Positions 46,591 through 56,010 of a DNA stretch of 64,000 bases are shown in pieces. The notes beneath the pieces were generated by a model. The model was not told the origin of the DNA. It did no database searches and saw only the letters and a list, made by a program, of their open reading frames with translations. This stretch comes from Flavobacteriaceae bacterium (GTDB taxonomy: Bacteria; Bacteroidota; Bacteroidia; Flavobacteriales; Flavobacteriaceae), in contig JAKIUU010000008.1 in NCBI GenBank assembly GCA_021647405.1, positions 17,594 to 81,593 on the forward strand, in the 5' to 3' direction. Position 1 is the first letter of the stretch, and the number at the start of each line of letters is the position of its first letter. A program made the position numbers and the translations under genes.

Positions 46591-46673
46591 TTTTAGTTTT
46601 GTTAAAAATCACCTATTGCCGTTAATACCAACTCCTACTTATTTTTAGTATCTTGCACCACTTTTCAAGCAAA

Positions 46674-48470
46674 ATGAAGAACATCCGAAATTTTTGTATT
46701 ATCGCCCATATTGATCATGGCAAAAGCACCTTAGCCGATAGGCTTTTAGAGCTAACCAAAACCATAACAGATCGCGAAAAAAAAGACCAGTTACTTGATA
46801 ATATGGATTTGGAGCGTGAAAGGGGCATCACCATTAAAAGTCATGCCATTCAAATGGATTATGAGCAAGATGGCGAACATTATATACTCAATTTAATAGA
46901 CACACCCGGTCACGTTGATTTTTCCTACGAAGTGTCGCGCTCTATTGCCGCTTGCGAAGGCGCTTTACTTATTGTAGATGCGGCGCAAAGCATACAAGCA
47001 CAAACCATTTCTAATTTATATTTGGCACTAGAGAATGATTTAGAGATAATACCTGTTCTCAATAAAATAGATTTGCCCAGTGCCAACCCAGAAGAAGTAA
47101 CAGATGATATAGTAGATTTATTGGGTTGCGATTCAGAAGAAGTTATTCATGCCAGTGGTAAAACAGGATTTGGTGTGCCCGAAATTTTAGAAGCTATTGT
47201 GGCACGTGTTCCTGCACCTAAAGGCGACCCAAATGCCCCACTTCAGGCCTTGATATTTGATTCTGTTTACAATTCTTATCGTGGTGTAGAAACCTATTTT
47301 AGAGTAATGCAAGGCGAAATTAGAAAAGGTCAGAAGATAAAATTTATGTCCACTGATAATACTTATAATGCCGATGAGGTTGGTACTTTAAAACTCACTC
47401 AAATGGTTAAACAGTCTGTAAAAACAGGCGATGTAGGCTATCTTATTACAGGTATTAAAACAGCAAGCGAGGTTAAAGTGGGTGATACCATTACAGATGC
47501 AGAGAACCCCAACACAACAGCAATTGCAGGTTTTGAAGATGTAAAACCTATGGTATTTGCAGGGATTTATCCTATAGATAATGATGATTTTGAAGAGTTG
47601 CGTAATTCTATGGAAAAACTGCAATTAAATGACGCTTCTTTAGTGTTTACCCCAGAGAGTTCGGCTGCTTTAGGTTTTGGATTTAGATGTGGATTTTTAG
47701 GCATGTTACATCTCGAAATTATTCAAGAACGTTTGGAACGTGAGTTTGATATGACGGTTATTACTACTGTGCCTAATGTGTCTTACCACGCGTTTACCAA
47801 TAAAAAACCCAATGAGGTTCTTTTGGTAAATAACCCAACAGATTTGCCAGAACCTTCTAAATTAAACCGTGTAGAAGAACCTTATATAAAAGCTTCTATC
47901 ATAACAAAATCCGATTTCATCGGTCAGGTTATGAGTTTGTGTATAGAAAAGCGTGGTCAAATAACCAATCAATCTTATCTAACACAAGAGCGTGTTGAAT
48001 TGACTTTTGACATGCCCTTGGCAGAAATAGTATTCGATTTTTACGACCGCTTAAAAACAGTTTCAAAAGGTTATGCTTCTTTTGATTATCACCCTATCGG
48101 GTTTAGAACATCTAAATTGGTTAAGGTTGATATACTGTTAAATGGCAGTGTGGTTGACGCACTTTCGGCTTTACTACATACCGATAATGCTTATGGTATT
48201 GGTAAAAAGATATGCGAAAAACTCAGAAAATTAATTCCAAGACAACAATTCGATATTCCTATTCAGGCAGCAATTGGTGCTAAAATAATATCGCGCGAAA
48301 CGATAAAAGCACTGCGTAAAGATGTAACCGCCAAATGTTATGGAGGCGATATCACGCGAAAACGAAAATTGCTAGAAAAACAAAAGAAAGGAAAAAAACG
48401 CATGCGCCAAGTGGGTAATGTAGAAATACCACAAGAAGCTTTTATGGCTGTTTTAAAATTAAACGATTAG
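46674..48470 (+). CDS. lepA: Elongation factor 4 (LepA)
   Basis: Ribosome-bound translational GTPase of 598 residues. The P-loop is A-H-I-D-H-G-K-S-T (residues 11-19), switch II is D-T-P-G-H-V-D-F, and the base motif is N-K-I-D-L. The LepA-specific C-terminal domain is present (F-D-Y-H-P-I-G-F near 480, [18 protein letters not shown] near 560). I start at ATG 46674, giving the conserved [10 protein letters not shown]; seven extra residues are possible from 46653. A TATCTTGC sequence at 46649 resembles a -7 box variant also seen before the gene at 18152. Confidence 0.96.
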   Translation: MKNIRNFCIIAHIDHGKSTLADRLLELTKTITDREKKDQLLDNMDLERERGITIKSHAIQMDYEQDGEHYILNLIDTPGHVDFSYEVSRSIAACEGALLIVDAAQSIQAQTISNLYLALENDLEIIPVLNKIDLPSANPEEVTDDIVDLLGCDSEEVIHASGKTGFGVPEILEAIVARVPAPKGDPNAPLQALIFDSVYNSYRGVETYFRVMQGEIRKGQKIKFMSTDNTYNADEVGTLKLTQMVKQSVKTGDVGYLITGIKTASEVKVGDTITDAENPNTTAIAGFEDVKPMVFAGIYPIDNDDFEELRNSMEKLQLNDASLVFTPESSAALGFGFRCGFLGMLHLEIIQERLEREFDMTVITTVPNVSYHAFTNKKPNEVLLVNNPTDLPEPSKLNRVEEPYIKASIITKSDFIGQVMSLCIEKRGQITNQSYLTQERVELTFDMPLAEIVFDFYDRLKTVSKGYASFDYHPIGFRTSKLVKVDILLNGSVVDALSALLHTDNAYGIGKKICEKLRKLIPRQQFDIPIQAAIGAKIISRETIKALRKDVTAKCYGGDITRKRKLLEKQKKGKKRMRQVGNVEIPQEAFMAVLKLND

Positions 48471-48526
48471 TATCCTTTCAAGCTATTTTACCAAAGATTA
48501 GCTTCAGATTGAGATTGGTTTCATAA

Positions 48527-48554
48527 AAAAAGCCCCTTAAAAAGGGGGCTTTAA
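48527..48554 (+). terminator. Terminator after lepA
   Basis: AAAGCCCC (48529-48536) pairs with GGGGCTTT (48545-48552); flanking A and T runs make it usable from either side, including for the convergent ferredoxin gene. Confidence 0.8.
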
Positions 48555-48578
48555 TCTTGATTGATTTTTGGTTTTTTT

Positions 48579-48929
48579 TTATTCTCCGTGTAACCAAGTT
48601 TTTTTGGCTAACAATTCATCTTCAGACTCTTCATTATCTTCATCAAGAATACAACAGTCAACTGGACAAACAGAAGCACATTGTGGTTCATCATGAAAAC
48701 CTTTACACTCAGTACACTTTTCGGTTACAATAAAGTAAAATTCATCAGAGATAGGTTCTTGACTCTCATCGGCATCCATAGCAACGCCAGCTGGGGTAGT
48801 GACATCACCATTTAAAGAAGTTTCATCAGATAAAGACCACTCATCATCTGGTTCGTAAATGGCATGGTTTGGACACTCAGAAACACATGCATCACAATTT
48901 ATACATTCATCAGTTATTTTAATTGCCAT
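48579..48929 (-). CDS. Alvin-type 2[4Fe-4S] ferredoxin
   Basis: A 116-residue ferredoxin with two cluster motifs. The first is C9-x2-C12-x2-C15-x3-C19-P. The second has the long insertion C72-x2-C75-x8-C84-x3-C88-P that defines Alvin-type ferredoxins, which carry very low-potential clusters. The central linker (residues 30-65) and the C-terminus are strongly acidic, suiting docking to basic partners. It is divergent from korA across a shared, symmetric promoter region, so it is the best candidate for carrying electrons from 2-oxoglutarate oxidation to complex I. Confidence 0.92.
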   Translation of the reverse strand: MAIKITDECINCDACVSECPNHAIYEPDDEWSLSDETSLNGDVTTPAGVAMDADESQEPISDEFYFIVTEKCTECKGFHDEPQCASVCPVDCCILDEDNEESEDELLAKKTWLHGE

Positions 48930-48956
48930 AGTTTAAAGTTTTTTATTAAATTGCTA

Positions 48957-48964
48957 CAAATTTA
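48957..48964 (-). promoter_or_regulatory. -7 promoter box (TAAATTTG) for the ferredoxin gene
   Basis: Plus strand CAAATTTA, 28 nt before the ATG. Its outer base at 48957 is 36.5 nt from the centre of the palindrome at 48988-48999. Confidence 0.7.
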
Positions 48965-48987
48965 AAAAATTAATAATTAAAAAGTTC

Positions 48988-48999
48988 TGACAATTGTCA
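48988..48999. promoter_or_regulatory. Perfect 12-bp palindrome TGACAATTGTCA, shared operator of ferredoxin gene and korA
   Basis: Read as TGAC-N4-GTCA, a Crp/Fnr-like half-site arrangement. Centre 48993.5 is exactly midway between the two divergent -7 boxes (48957-48964 and 49023-49030), placing it near -42 of both promoters. One dimeric activator could therefore serve both directions. Confidence 0.75.
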
Positions 49000-49022
49000 T
49001 AATTTTGGAATAAAAGTAGAAA

Positions 49023-49030
49023 TATTTTTG
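49023..49030 (+). promoter_or_regulatory. -7 promoter box (TATTTTTG) for the kor-nuo operon
   Basis: Fits TAnnTTTG, 51 nt before the korA ATG; the final G at 49030 is 36.5 nt from the palindrome centre. Confidence 0.7.
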
Positions 49031-49081
49031 TCACATTATTTTTTTTAAATAAACTTTTTTAAACCACATATAAATAATTAA

Positions 49082-50944
49082 ATGAATACTGAGAACAAAC
49101 CCTCGCAAAGCACTGCCAATACTAAAAATATAGAAGGTGTTGTAATTCGTTTTGTTGGAGACTCTGGAGATGGCATGCAGCTTACAGGGACACAATTTAC
49201 CGATACTTCTGCAATGTTCGGAAACGACATTGCCACTTTTCCTAACTACCCTGCCGAAATTCGTGCGCCTCAAGGAAGTTTATACGGCGTTTCTGGCTAT
49301 CAAGTTCACATTGGAAGTGTTGAAATTAGCACACCAGGTGATGATTTAGACCTTTTGGTGGCGATGAATCCAGCAGGATTAAAAACCAATTTGGCTTCGC
49401 TTAAGCCTGGCCATACTTTAATTGTAGACACAGACTCTTTTACAAAGAAAAACCTTGAAAAAGCTACTTATGATACCAATCCACTTGAAGATGGGAGCTT
49501 AGACAATTTTAGGGTAATTGAAGTCTCAATGACCTCTTTAACAAAAGAAAGTTTAAAAGATTTAGGGCTCGATAATAAAAGCGTGATGCGAAGCAAAAAT
49601 ATGTTTGCTTTAGGAATGGTTTATTGGATGTATGACCGCTCTTTAGAACACACAACCGATTTTTTTAAAAAGAAATTCAAAACAAAACCACTGGTAGTTG
49701 AAGCCAATACCAAAGTTTTGAAAGCAGGTTATTATTACGCTGAAACTTTAGAGCTAATTCCAAATTCTTATACTGTTGCTCCTTCTAAAATGCCTAAAGG
49801 CACTTACAGAATTGTAAATGGAAATACAGCTACAGCTTGGGGCTTTTTAGCCGCATCTGAGAAATCTGGTTTGGAATTATTTTTAGGATCGTATCCCATT
49901 ACTCCTGCAACTGATATACTTCACGAATTGGTAAAACACAAACATTTTGGTGTAAAAGCTTTCCAAGCCGAGGATGAAATTGCGGGAATTACCTCATCAA
50001 TAGGTGCGGCGTTTGCAGGCGATTTAGCCATAACAACAACGTCTGGCCCTGGACTGGCATTAAAAGGAGAGGCGTTAGGCTTGGCCATGATGATTGAATT
50101 GCCTTTGGTAGTTGTTAATGTACAGCGCGGTGGACCATCAACAGGTTTGCCAACAAAAACAGAACAATCTGATTTATTACAGGCTTTATATGGCCGTAAT
50201 GGCGAAAGCCCCATAATTGTTTTAGCAGCAAGTACACCAGCCAATTGCTTTGATATGGCTTTTGAAGCTTCAAGATTGGCCTTAGAGCATATGACACCTG
50301 TTGTACTTTTAACAGATGGTTATATAGCCAATGGTTCTGAACCTTGGAAAATAAAATCGACTAAAGATATGCCAAGTATAAAAGCACCAATTATTACTGA
50401 GGCTGTAGAAAATTGGCATCCTTATATAAGAGATAAGGAGTCATTGGCAAGAACTTGGGCACTTCCTGGCACTAAAAACTTAGAGCATAGGGTGGGTGGT
50501 TTAGAAAAAGATAAGGTTTCTGGGAATATATCTTATGACCCCGAAAATCATGAATTTATGAATAACATACGTGCAGAAAAAGTAAGCCGTGTAGCCAATT
50601 ATATACCAGAACTGAAAGCAGATTTTGCACAAGAAGGCGATTTGCTAGTTGTTGGTTGGGGTGGTACTTTTGGAAGTTTGCATTCTGCGGTTAAAGGAAT
50701 GAGCGAAGCGGGCTATAAAATTGGTCATGTTCATTTTAATTACATCAATCCGATGCCAAAAAACACTGCAGAAGTATTTGCTAAGTACAAACGCATAGTG
50801 GTTTGTGAATTGAATAAAGGACAATTTGCCTTTATTTTAAAAGCCAATTATGGCCAATTTGAATACATTCAATACAACAAAATTCAAGGCTTGCCTTTTT
50901 CGGTTAATGACTTGGCTCATAAATTTAAAAATTTAATATCGTAA
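49082..50944 (+). CDS. korA: 2-oxoacid (2-oxoglutarate):ferredoxin oxidoreductase, fused gamma-alpha subunit
   Basis: Part of the thiamine-diphosphate enzyme that oxidises 2-oxoglutarate to succinyl-CoA and CO2 with reduction of ferredoxin. The 620-residue chain joins a gamma domain (residues 20-195, with F-V-G-D-S-G-D-G-M-Q near 24) to an alpha domain from about residue 220, with G-S-Y-P-I-T-P-A-T near 270 and the Q-A-E-D-E-I-A-G segment near 297. This fused architecture is the KorA/OorA type. First gene of a run into korB and the nuo genes. 2-oxoglutarate is the family-based call; another 2-oxoacid is possible. Confidence 0.9.
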   Translation: MNTENKPSQSTANTKNIEGVVIRFVGDSGDGMQLTGTQFTDTSAMFGNDIATFPNYPAEIRAPQGSLYGVSGYQVHIGSVEISTPGDDLDLLVAMNPAGLKTNLASLKPGHTLIVDTDSFTKKNLEKATYDTNPLEDGSLDNFRVIEVSMTSLTKESLKDLGLDNKSVMRSKNMFALGMVYWMYDRSLEHTTDFFKKKFKTKPLVVEANTKVLKAGYYYAETLELIPNSYTVAPSKMPKGTYRIVNGNTATAWGFLAASEKSGLELFLGSYPITPATDILHELVKHKHFGVKAFQAEDEIAGITSSIGAAFAGDLAITTTSGPGLALKGEALGLAMMIELPLVVVNVQRGGPSTGLPTKTEQSDLLQALYGRNGESPIIVLAASTPANCFDMAFEASRLALEHMTPVVLLTDGYIANGSEPWKIKSTKDMPSIKAPIITEAVENWHPYIRDKESLARTWALPGTKNLEHRVGGLEKDKVSGNISYDPENHEFMNNIRAEKVSRVANYIPELKADFAQEGDLLVVGWGGTFGSLHSAVKGMSEAGYKIGHVHFNYINPMPKNTAEVFAKYKRIVVCELNKGQFAFILKANYGQFEYIQYNKIQGLPFSVNDLAHKFKNLIS

Positions 50945-50954
50945 AAATCAAAAC

Positions 50955-51968
50955 ATGGAAGATACTGCTACAAAAAAATACACATTTAAAGATTTTCAAA
51001 GCGATCAGGAGGTACGTTGGTGCCCCGGATGTGATGATTATGTTATTTTAAGAGCCATGCTAAAGGCATTGCCAGAAATGAATGTAAAAAAAGAAGACGT
51101 TGTGTTTATCTCTGGAATAGGCTGCTCTTCAAGATTTCCCTATTATGTAGACTCTTATGGAATGCATAGTATTCATGGCCGTGCGCCAGCCATCGCTACA
51201 GGTGTTAAATTGGCAAATCCAGATTTAAGTGTTTGGGTTATTACGGGTGATGGTGACTCTATGGCGATTGGTGGTAATCACTTTATACACATGCTCAGAA
51301 GAAATGTAAACCTTAATATGGTTTTGTTTAATAACGAAATTTACGGTTTAACTAAAGGACAATTTTCACCAACATCTTTAATCGGTCAAAAAACAAAATC
51401 ATCGCCTTATGGCAACACACAACCCCCATTTCAACCAGGTGAATTGGCTATAGGTGCACATGCCAGATTCTTTGCAAGAATAGGAGGTAACACCCCTAAA
51501 GATATGATTGGTTTGTTTATAGAGGCCGAAAAGTTTAAAGGCACTTCTTTAATAGAAGTACTTCAGAACTGTGTTATTTTTAACGATGGTTGTTTTACCC
51601 AGTATACCGATAAATTGATAAGAGACGACAAACAACTTTTTGTTGAACATGGCAAACCAATGATATTTGGTAAAGAAAAAGACAAAGGTTTGGTGTTAAA
51701 CGGACTCAAATTAAAAGTTGTAACAATTGGCGAAAATGGGATAACTCAAGAAGATATATTGGTACACAATGTAGAAGAAGAAGATCCAACATTACATCAA
51801 ATGTTAATAAGGTCAACTTATCCGTTAGTAACAGGTATTATAAGAAGTGTAAGTGAACCTACGTTTGAAGAAAGAGAAGACGAATTAACGAGACAAGTAC
51901 GGGCCAATTCTTCTTTTAAAAAGGTTGACGATTTGTTGTTTTCTGGAGAAACTTACGAGGTTAATTAA
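50955..51968 (+). CDS. korB: 2-oxoacid (2-oxoglutarate):ferredoxin oxidoreductase, beta subunit
   Basis: A 337-residue partner of KorA holding thiamine diphosphate and one [4Fe-4S] cluster. Cluster cysteines are C23 and C26 in R-W-C-P-G-C-D, C57 in G-I-G-C-S-S, and C206 in L-Q-N-C-V. The TPP motif begins G98-D-G-D and ends near N126-N127 in L-F-N-N-E-I-Y-G-L-T-K-G-Q. The C-terminal part (from about 290) matches KorB. The gap to korA is 10 nt and to nuoA 12 nt, so it is almost certainly co-transcribed with complex I genes. Confidence 0.92.
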   Translation: MEDTATKKYTFKDFQSDQEVRWCPGCDDYVILRAMLKALPEMNVKKEDVVFISGIGCSSRFPYYVDSYGMHSIHGRAPAIATGVKLANPDLSVWVITGDGDSMAIGGNHFIHMLRRNVNLNMVLFNNEIYGLTKGQFSPTSLIGQKTKSSPYGNTQPPFQPGELAIGAHARFFARIGGNTPKDMIGLFIEAEKFKGTSLIEVLQNCVIFNDGCFTQYTDKLIRDDKQLFVEHGKPMIFGKEKDKGLVLNGLKLKVVTIGENGITQEDILVHNVEEEDPTLHQMLIRSTYPLVTGIIRSVSEPTFEEREDELTRQVRANSSFKKVDDLLFSGETYEVN

Positions 51969-51980
51969 AAAATAAACTAA

Positions 51981-52331
51981 ATGGGTACAGAAGCAATTAT
52001 TGTATTTATATTATCTGGAGTGGTATTGGTGGCAGGGGCTAATTTTTTGTCTAATCTTATTTCACATAAATCAGATAATCCACAAAAAAGAGAACCTTAC
52101 GAATGCGGTATGGAAACCATTGGCCCTACTTGGGTGCAATTTAAAGTGGGCTACTACTTGTTTGCCATATTGTTTTTAATATTTGATGTTGAAGTAGCCT
52201 TTTTAGTGCCTTGGGCTGTGGTTTTTAAAAGCGTGGGAACTGTAGCTTTAGTTGAAATATTAATATTTCTAATTATTTTAGGACTGGGATTATTGTATGC
52301 ATGGAAAAAACAAGCATTAAAATGGGAGTAG
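51981..52331 (+). CDS. nuoA: NADH-quinone oxidoreductase subunit A (complex I)
   Basis: A 116-residue, three-helix membrane subunit at the junction of the peripheral and membrane arms. It contains the family signature Y-E-C-G-M-E near residue 40, and [14 protein letters not shown] near residue 72 with the conserved acidic pair. First nuo gene, directly after korB. Its 3' end overlaps the start of nuoB. Confidence 0.95.
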   Translation: MGTEAIIVFILSGVVLVAGANFLSNLISHKSDNPQKREPYECGMETIGPTWVQFKVGYYLFAILFLIFDVEVAFLVPWAVVFKSVGTVALVEILIFLIILGLGLLYAWKKQALKWE

Positions 52332-52882
52332 AAGAATCACCAAAATTAGGAGATGATTTCCCGGGAAAAGTTATTCCTGGAGGAAACGGCGGGAATATAG
52401 TTATCACATCATTAGATAAAATTATTAATTGGGGACGGTCAAATTCATTGTGGCCATTGTATTTTGGTACAAGCTGTTGCGCTATCGAAATGATGCAAAC
52501 AGGAGCTGCGCGTCACGATTGGTCGCGTTTCGGATTTGAAGTAGCGCGCCCATCGCCCAGACAAGCCGATCTTATTATAATTGCAGGCACTATTGTTAAT
52601 AAAATGGCCCCTGTTTTACGAAAATTATACGATCAAATGGCAGAACCTAAATATGTTATTGCTATGGGAGCTTGCGCCACTTCTGGGGGGCCTTTTTATT
52701 ACAACACTTATTCTGTTGTAAAAGGTGCAGACCATGTAATTCCGGTTGATGTTTATGTTCCGGGTTGCCCACCAAGACCAGAAGCTCTGCTTGAAGGGAT
52801 GTTTATGCTGCAAGAAAAAATTAGAAAAGAACACATGAAGACCAAGATAAATCCAATTGACGGATTTGATGAAGGGCTTTAA
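52301..52882 (+). CDS. nuoB: Complex I subunit B, terminal Fe-S cluster N2
   Basis: A 193-residue peripheral-arm subunit that binds cluster N2 and hands electrons to quinone. The adjacent cysteines C59-C60 (T-S-C-C-A-I-E-M), a Cys in G-A-C-A-T-S-G-G near residue 125, and one in P-G-C-P-P-R-P-E near residue 155 form the N2 site. The alternative start at 52322 (M-G-V-E-E-S) overlaps the nuoA stop less; both are in frame and equally plausible. Confidence 0.95.
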   Translation: MEKTSIKMGVEESPKLGDDFPGKVIPGGNGGNIVITSLDKIINWGRSNSLWPLYFGTSCCAIEMMQTGAARHDWSRFGFEVARPSPRQADLIIIAGTIVNKMAPVLRKLYDQMAEPKYVIAMGACATSGGPFYYNTYSVVKGADHVIPVDVYVPGCPPRPEALLEGMFMLQEKIRKEHMKTKINPIDGFDEGL

Positions 52883-52894
52883 ATCTTAGAATAT

Positions 52895-53356
52895 ATGTCT
52901 GATCAAGAATTACAAGATATACTTACCGAATTTGACTTGGGATTGGTGTTTTCTGAAGAAACTTCCCAATATTTAACAGTGCGTGTTCCTAAAGAAGGGC
53001 TCCATTTATTAATGAATAAATTAAAATCAGATATTAATCTGTCTTTTGATTATTTATTTTGCTTAACAGGTATTGACTGGGGAGAAGAACTGGGTGTGAT
53101 TTATCATTTAGAATCTACAACCCACCGCCATAGTTTGGTGGTAAAAGTGCAAACAGCCGACAGAGAAAATCCCATACTAGATAGTGTTGAAGATATTTGG
53201 TTAACCGCTAATTTTCACGAAATGGAGGTCTTTGATTTTTTCGGAATAAAATTCAAGAATCACCCCAATCTAAAACGCCTGTTTTTACCAAAAGATTGGA
53301 CAGGTTATCCGTTAAGAAAAGACTACGTTGACACCATTAATATGGTTGTAAAATAA
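52895..53356 (+). CDS. nuoC: Complex I subunit C
   Basis: A 153-residue 30-kDa-type subunit of the peripheral arm. The conserved region H-E-M-E-V-F-D-F-F-G-I-K-F-x-N-H-P-x-L-K-R-L-F-L begins near residue 108, and W-T-G-Y-P-L-R-K-D-Y closes the domain near residue 138. It is a separate gene here, not the NuoCD fusion seen in some bacteria. Confidence 0.94.
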   Translation: MSDQELQDILTEFDLGLVFSEETSQYLTVRVPKEGLHLLMNKLKSDINLSFDYLFCLTGIDWGEELGVIYHLESTTHRHSLVVKVQTADRENPILDSVEDIWLTANFHEMEVFDFFGIKFKNHPNLKRLFLPKDWTGYPLRKDYVDTINMVVK

Positions 53357-53364
53357 TTAGGACT

Positions 53365-54483
53365 ATGACAAATACAATTTCAGATAGATTTAAAACCGAA
53401 GAGTATTTTATCAATATGGGTCCTCAACACCCTGCTACTCATGGCGTTTTACGCCTAATTTTAACTATTGATGGCGAAATTATAAAAAATGTTGAACCCG
53501 ATTTAGGTTATATTCATCGGTCAATCGAAAAAATGTCCGAACGCGATAGCTACCAACAAATTGTGCATTTAACCGATAGAATGGATTATCTATCGGCGCA
53601 TATGAATAACGAGGCCGTTTGTTTATTGGTAGAAAACGCACTCGAAATGGAGATGCCAGAACGTGTAAAAGTAATTAGAACCATTATGGCAGAACTAACC
53701 AGAATTGCTTCTCATCTTTTGTGGTGGGGCGTTATGGGAATGGATGTTGGCGCTTTGACCACTTTTATGTATGGTTTTAGAGACCGCGAATTGATTAATG
53801 ATATTTTTGAAGAAACCTGTGGGGCACGTTTAACCATGAACTATAATATTCCAGGAGGTTTAATGTTTGATATTTTGCCAAACTTTCAACAAAGAGTTAA
53901 AGATTTTTTAACACATTTTAAAACCAAATTACCAGAATATGATACCTTGTTAACCAACAATGTCATCTTTCAAAAACGCACCAAAGGGGTGGGGTATTTA
54001 AGTATGGAAGATGCCATATCATTTGGCACATCGGGGCCTGTGGGACGTGGTTCGGGATATTCTTGCGATGTGCGTAAACACCATCCATACAGTGCTTATA
54101 CCAATATAGATTTTAAAGAAGTCATCAGAACCGAAGGCGATACTTTGGCACGTTACGAAGTACGCATTCAAGAAATGTGGGAATCTATAGCCATTATCGA
54201 AAATTTAATTGACAATATTCCTGAAGGCGATTTTAAAGTGGCTACAAAAGCAGTTATTAAATTACCTAAAGGCGAATTTTATCAAAAAGTTGAAACGGCT
54301 AGAGGTGAGCTAGGTGTGTTTGTGGTAAGTACGGGCACTAAAAACCCATACCGCATTAAATTCAGATCTCCAGGATTTTCAAATTTGTCCGCTTTAAATA
54401 AAATGATTGTGGGTGGTAAAATTGGCGATTTGGTAGCCGTAACATCTACATTAGATTTAGTAATACCAGATATTGACAGATAA
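53365..54483 (+). CDS. nuoD: Complex I subunit D (quinone-site 49-kDa type)
   Basis: A 372-residue peripheral-arm subunit lining the quinone cavity with NuoB. It starts with the typical N-M-G-P-Q-H-P-A-T-H-G-V-L-R-L near residue 17 (His for quinone binding), G-Y-I-H-R-S-I-E-K near residue 50, Q-I-V-H-L-T-D-R-M-D-Y near residue 65, and ends in D-I-D-R. All expected functional motifs are present. The next gene is nuoH after 12 nt, so nuoE, nuoF and nuoG are missing from their usual place. Confidence 0.95.
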   Translation: MTNTISDRFKTEEYFINMGPQHPATHGVLRLILTIDGEIIKNVEPDLGYIHRSIEKMSERDSYQQIVHLTDRMDYLSAHMNNEAVCLLVENALEMEMPERVKVIRTIMAELTRIASHLLWWGVMGMDVGALTTFMYGFRDRELINDIFEETCGARLTMNYNIPGGLMFDILPNFQQRVKDFLTHFKTKLPEYDTLLTNNVIFQKRTKGVGYLSMEDAISFGTSGPVGRGSGYSCDVRKHHPYSAYTNIDFKEVIRTEGDTLARYEVRIQEMWESIAIIENLIDNIPEGDFKVATKAVIKLPKGEFYQKVETARGELGVFVVSTGTKNPYRIKFRSPGFSNLSALNKMIVGGKIGDLVAVTSTLDLVIPDIDR

Positions 54484-54495
54484 TAAATATTAATT

Positions 54496-55518
54496 ATGAC
54501 TGATTTATTTACAACATATACAGGAAGTGTTTTGCAAATGTTATTGATAGCTGCCGGATATCTAGGATTTTTTGCCATTGCTGGATTGCTGTTGGTGTGG
54601 CTCGAAAGACGCGTAGCTGCATTTTTTCAATTGCGTTTAGGGCCAAATCGCGTAGGACCCTTTGGGCTGATGCAAACCATTGCCGATGCTCTAAAATTAC
54701 TTTCTAAAGAATTAACAGGCACAGATAAAGCTGATAAATTTTTATACAATTTGGCACCTTACTTTGTAATTATCACAGCCCTAATAGCCCTTGCTGTTTT
54801 ACCTTTTTCTCAACAAATTCAGGCCTTTGATATTAACATAGGCCTATTTTTTTTAACAGCAGTATCATCAGTAGGCGTGATAGGTATTTTGTTGGGCGGC
54901 TGGTCTAGTAATAACAAATACGCTTTAATTGGCGCCATGCGTAGTGGTGTGCAAACTGTGAGTTATGAATTGTCTGTAGGCCTATCATTATTAACAATGG
55001 TATTGCTAACAGGCTCGTTACAATTATCAGAAATTATAGAGGTTCAAAAAGACGGTTGGTTGATAGTTCAAGGTCATGTTCCCGCACTTATAGCTTTTCT
55101 AATTTTTATGATTGCAGGAACTGCCGAAACAAATCGCGCACCATTTGATTTAGTAGAGGCCGAATCCGAATTGGGTGCGGGTTTCCATACCGAATATTCA
55201 GGAATGAAGTTTGCCTATTTCTTTTTAGCCGAATTTATAAATATGTTTATTATTGCTGCCATAGCTGTTGTGGTTTTCTTTGGCGGATGGTTATCGCCTT
55301 TTGGCATTACCGAATCATTACCTTGGTTGGGCGCTTTTTGGTTCTTAGGAAAAACCTTGGTGATAATCTTTTTAATGATGTGGTTTAGGTGGACATTTCC
55401 AAGATTGCGGGTAGATCAAATATTAACATTAGAATGGAAATATTTATTGCCAATAAACCTGTTTAACATCGTTTTTATGGCGGTGATTATTTGGTTGAAT
55501 TTGGAAATAAAATTTTAA
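54496..55518 (+). CDS. nuoH: Complex I subunit H
   Basis: A 340-residue membrane subunit with eight predicted helices that forms the quinone entry and the link to the proton channels. Motifs are E-R-R-V-A-A-F-F-Q-L-R-L-G-P-N-R-V-G-P near residue 37, R-A-P-F-D-L-V-E-A-E-S-E-L-G-A-G near residue 216 with the acidic loop, and F-R-W-T-F-P-R-L-R-V-D-Q near residue 298. Complete and in frame. Confidence 0.96.
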   Translation: MTDLFTTYTGSVLQMLLIAAGYLGFFAIAGLLLVWLERRVAAFFQLRLGPNRVGPFGLMQTIADALKLLSKELTGTDKADKFLYNLAPYFVIITALIALAVLPFSQQIQAFDINIGLFFLTAVSSVGVIGILLGGWSSNNKYALIGAMRSGVQTVSYELSVGLSLLTMVLLTGSLQLSEIIEVQKDGWLIVQGHVPALIAFLIFMIAGTAETNRAPFDLVEAESELGAGFHTEYSGMKFAYFFLAEFINMFIIAAIAVVVFFGGWLSPFGITESLPWLGAFWFLGKTLVIIFLMMWFRWTFPRLRVDQILTLEWKYLLPINLFNIVFMAVIIWLNLEIKF

Positions 55519-55530
55519 GGTAAAAAAACT

Positions 55531-56007
55531 ATGAGCTATTTTTCAGATATATATAATGGTGTAAAAACCCTTTTGCAGGGGATGGGTGTTACGGGTAAGT
55601 ATTTTATCCACGCACGTAAAGAAATCATTACCCAAGAATACCCCGATAATAAAGACACATTAAAGATGTTCGATCGTTTTAGAGGCGAAGTCGTCATGCC
55701 ACATGATGAACTCAATGAACACCGTTGCACGGGATGTCAGAAGTGCGAAATTGCTTGTCCAAATGGCTCTATAGAAATTATATGGGATAGGGGCATAGAT
55801 GAAGAAACAGGCAAGAAAAAGAAAAAAATAGACAAACATATTTATCATTTAGGTATGTGTACCATGTGCGGTTTGTGTATTGAAGCTTGCCCAACGGATG
55901 CCATTGTGTGGAGTCAGAAATTTAATCATGCCACACTAGAGAGGTCAGAACTGACAAAAATTTTAAACAAACCAGGATCGGTAGTTAAAAAAGGTATAGA
56001 AGACTAA
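55531..56007 (+). CDS. nuoI: Complex I subunit I, 2[4Fe-4S] ferredoxin-like
   Basis: A 158-residue subunit carrying clusters N6a and N6b. Ligands are C66, C69, C72 and C76 (C-T-G-C-Q-K-C-E-I-A-C-P) and C110, C113, C116 and C120. In complexes without NuoEFG this subunit is the likely entry point for electrons from reduced ferredoxin. A lysine-rich insert K-K-K-K-K near residue 95 between the motifs could offer a docking surface for the acidic ferredoxin encoded upstream (inference). Confidence 0.95.
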   Translation: MSYFSDIYNGVKTLLQGMGVTGKYFIHARKEIITQEYPDNKDTLKMFDRFRGEVVMPHDELNEHRCTGCQKCEIACPNGSIEIIWDRGIDEETGKKKKKIDKHIYHLGMCTMCGLCIEACPTDAIVWSQKFNHATLERSELTKILNKPGSVVKKGIED

Positions 56008-56010
56008 ATT

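Noticed and set aside
50115..50297. Minus-strand frames inside korA (also 49921-50244)
   Set aside because: Antisense to well-conserved alpha-subunit sequence, with no independent signals.
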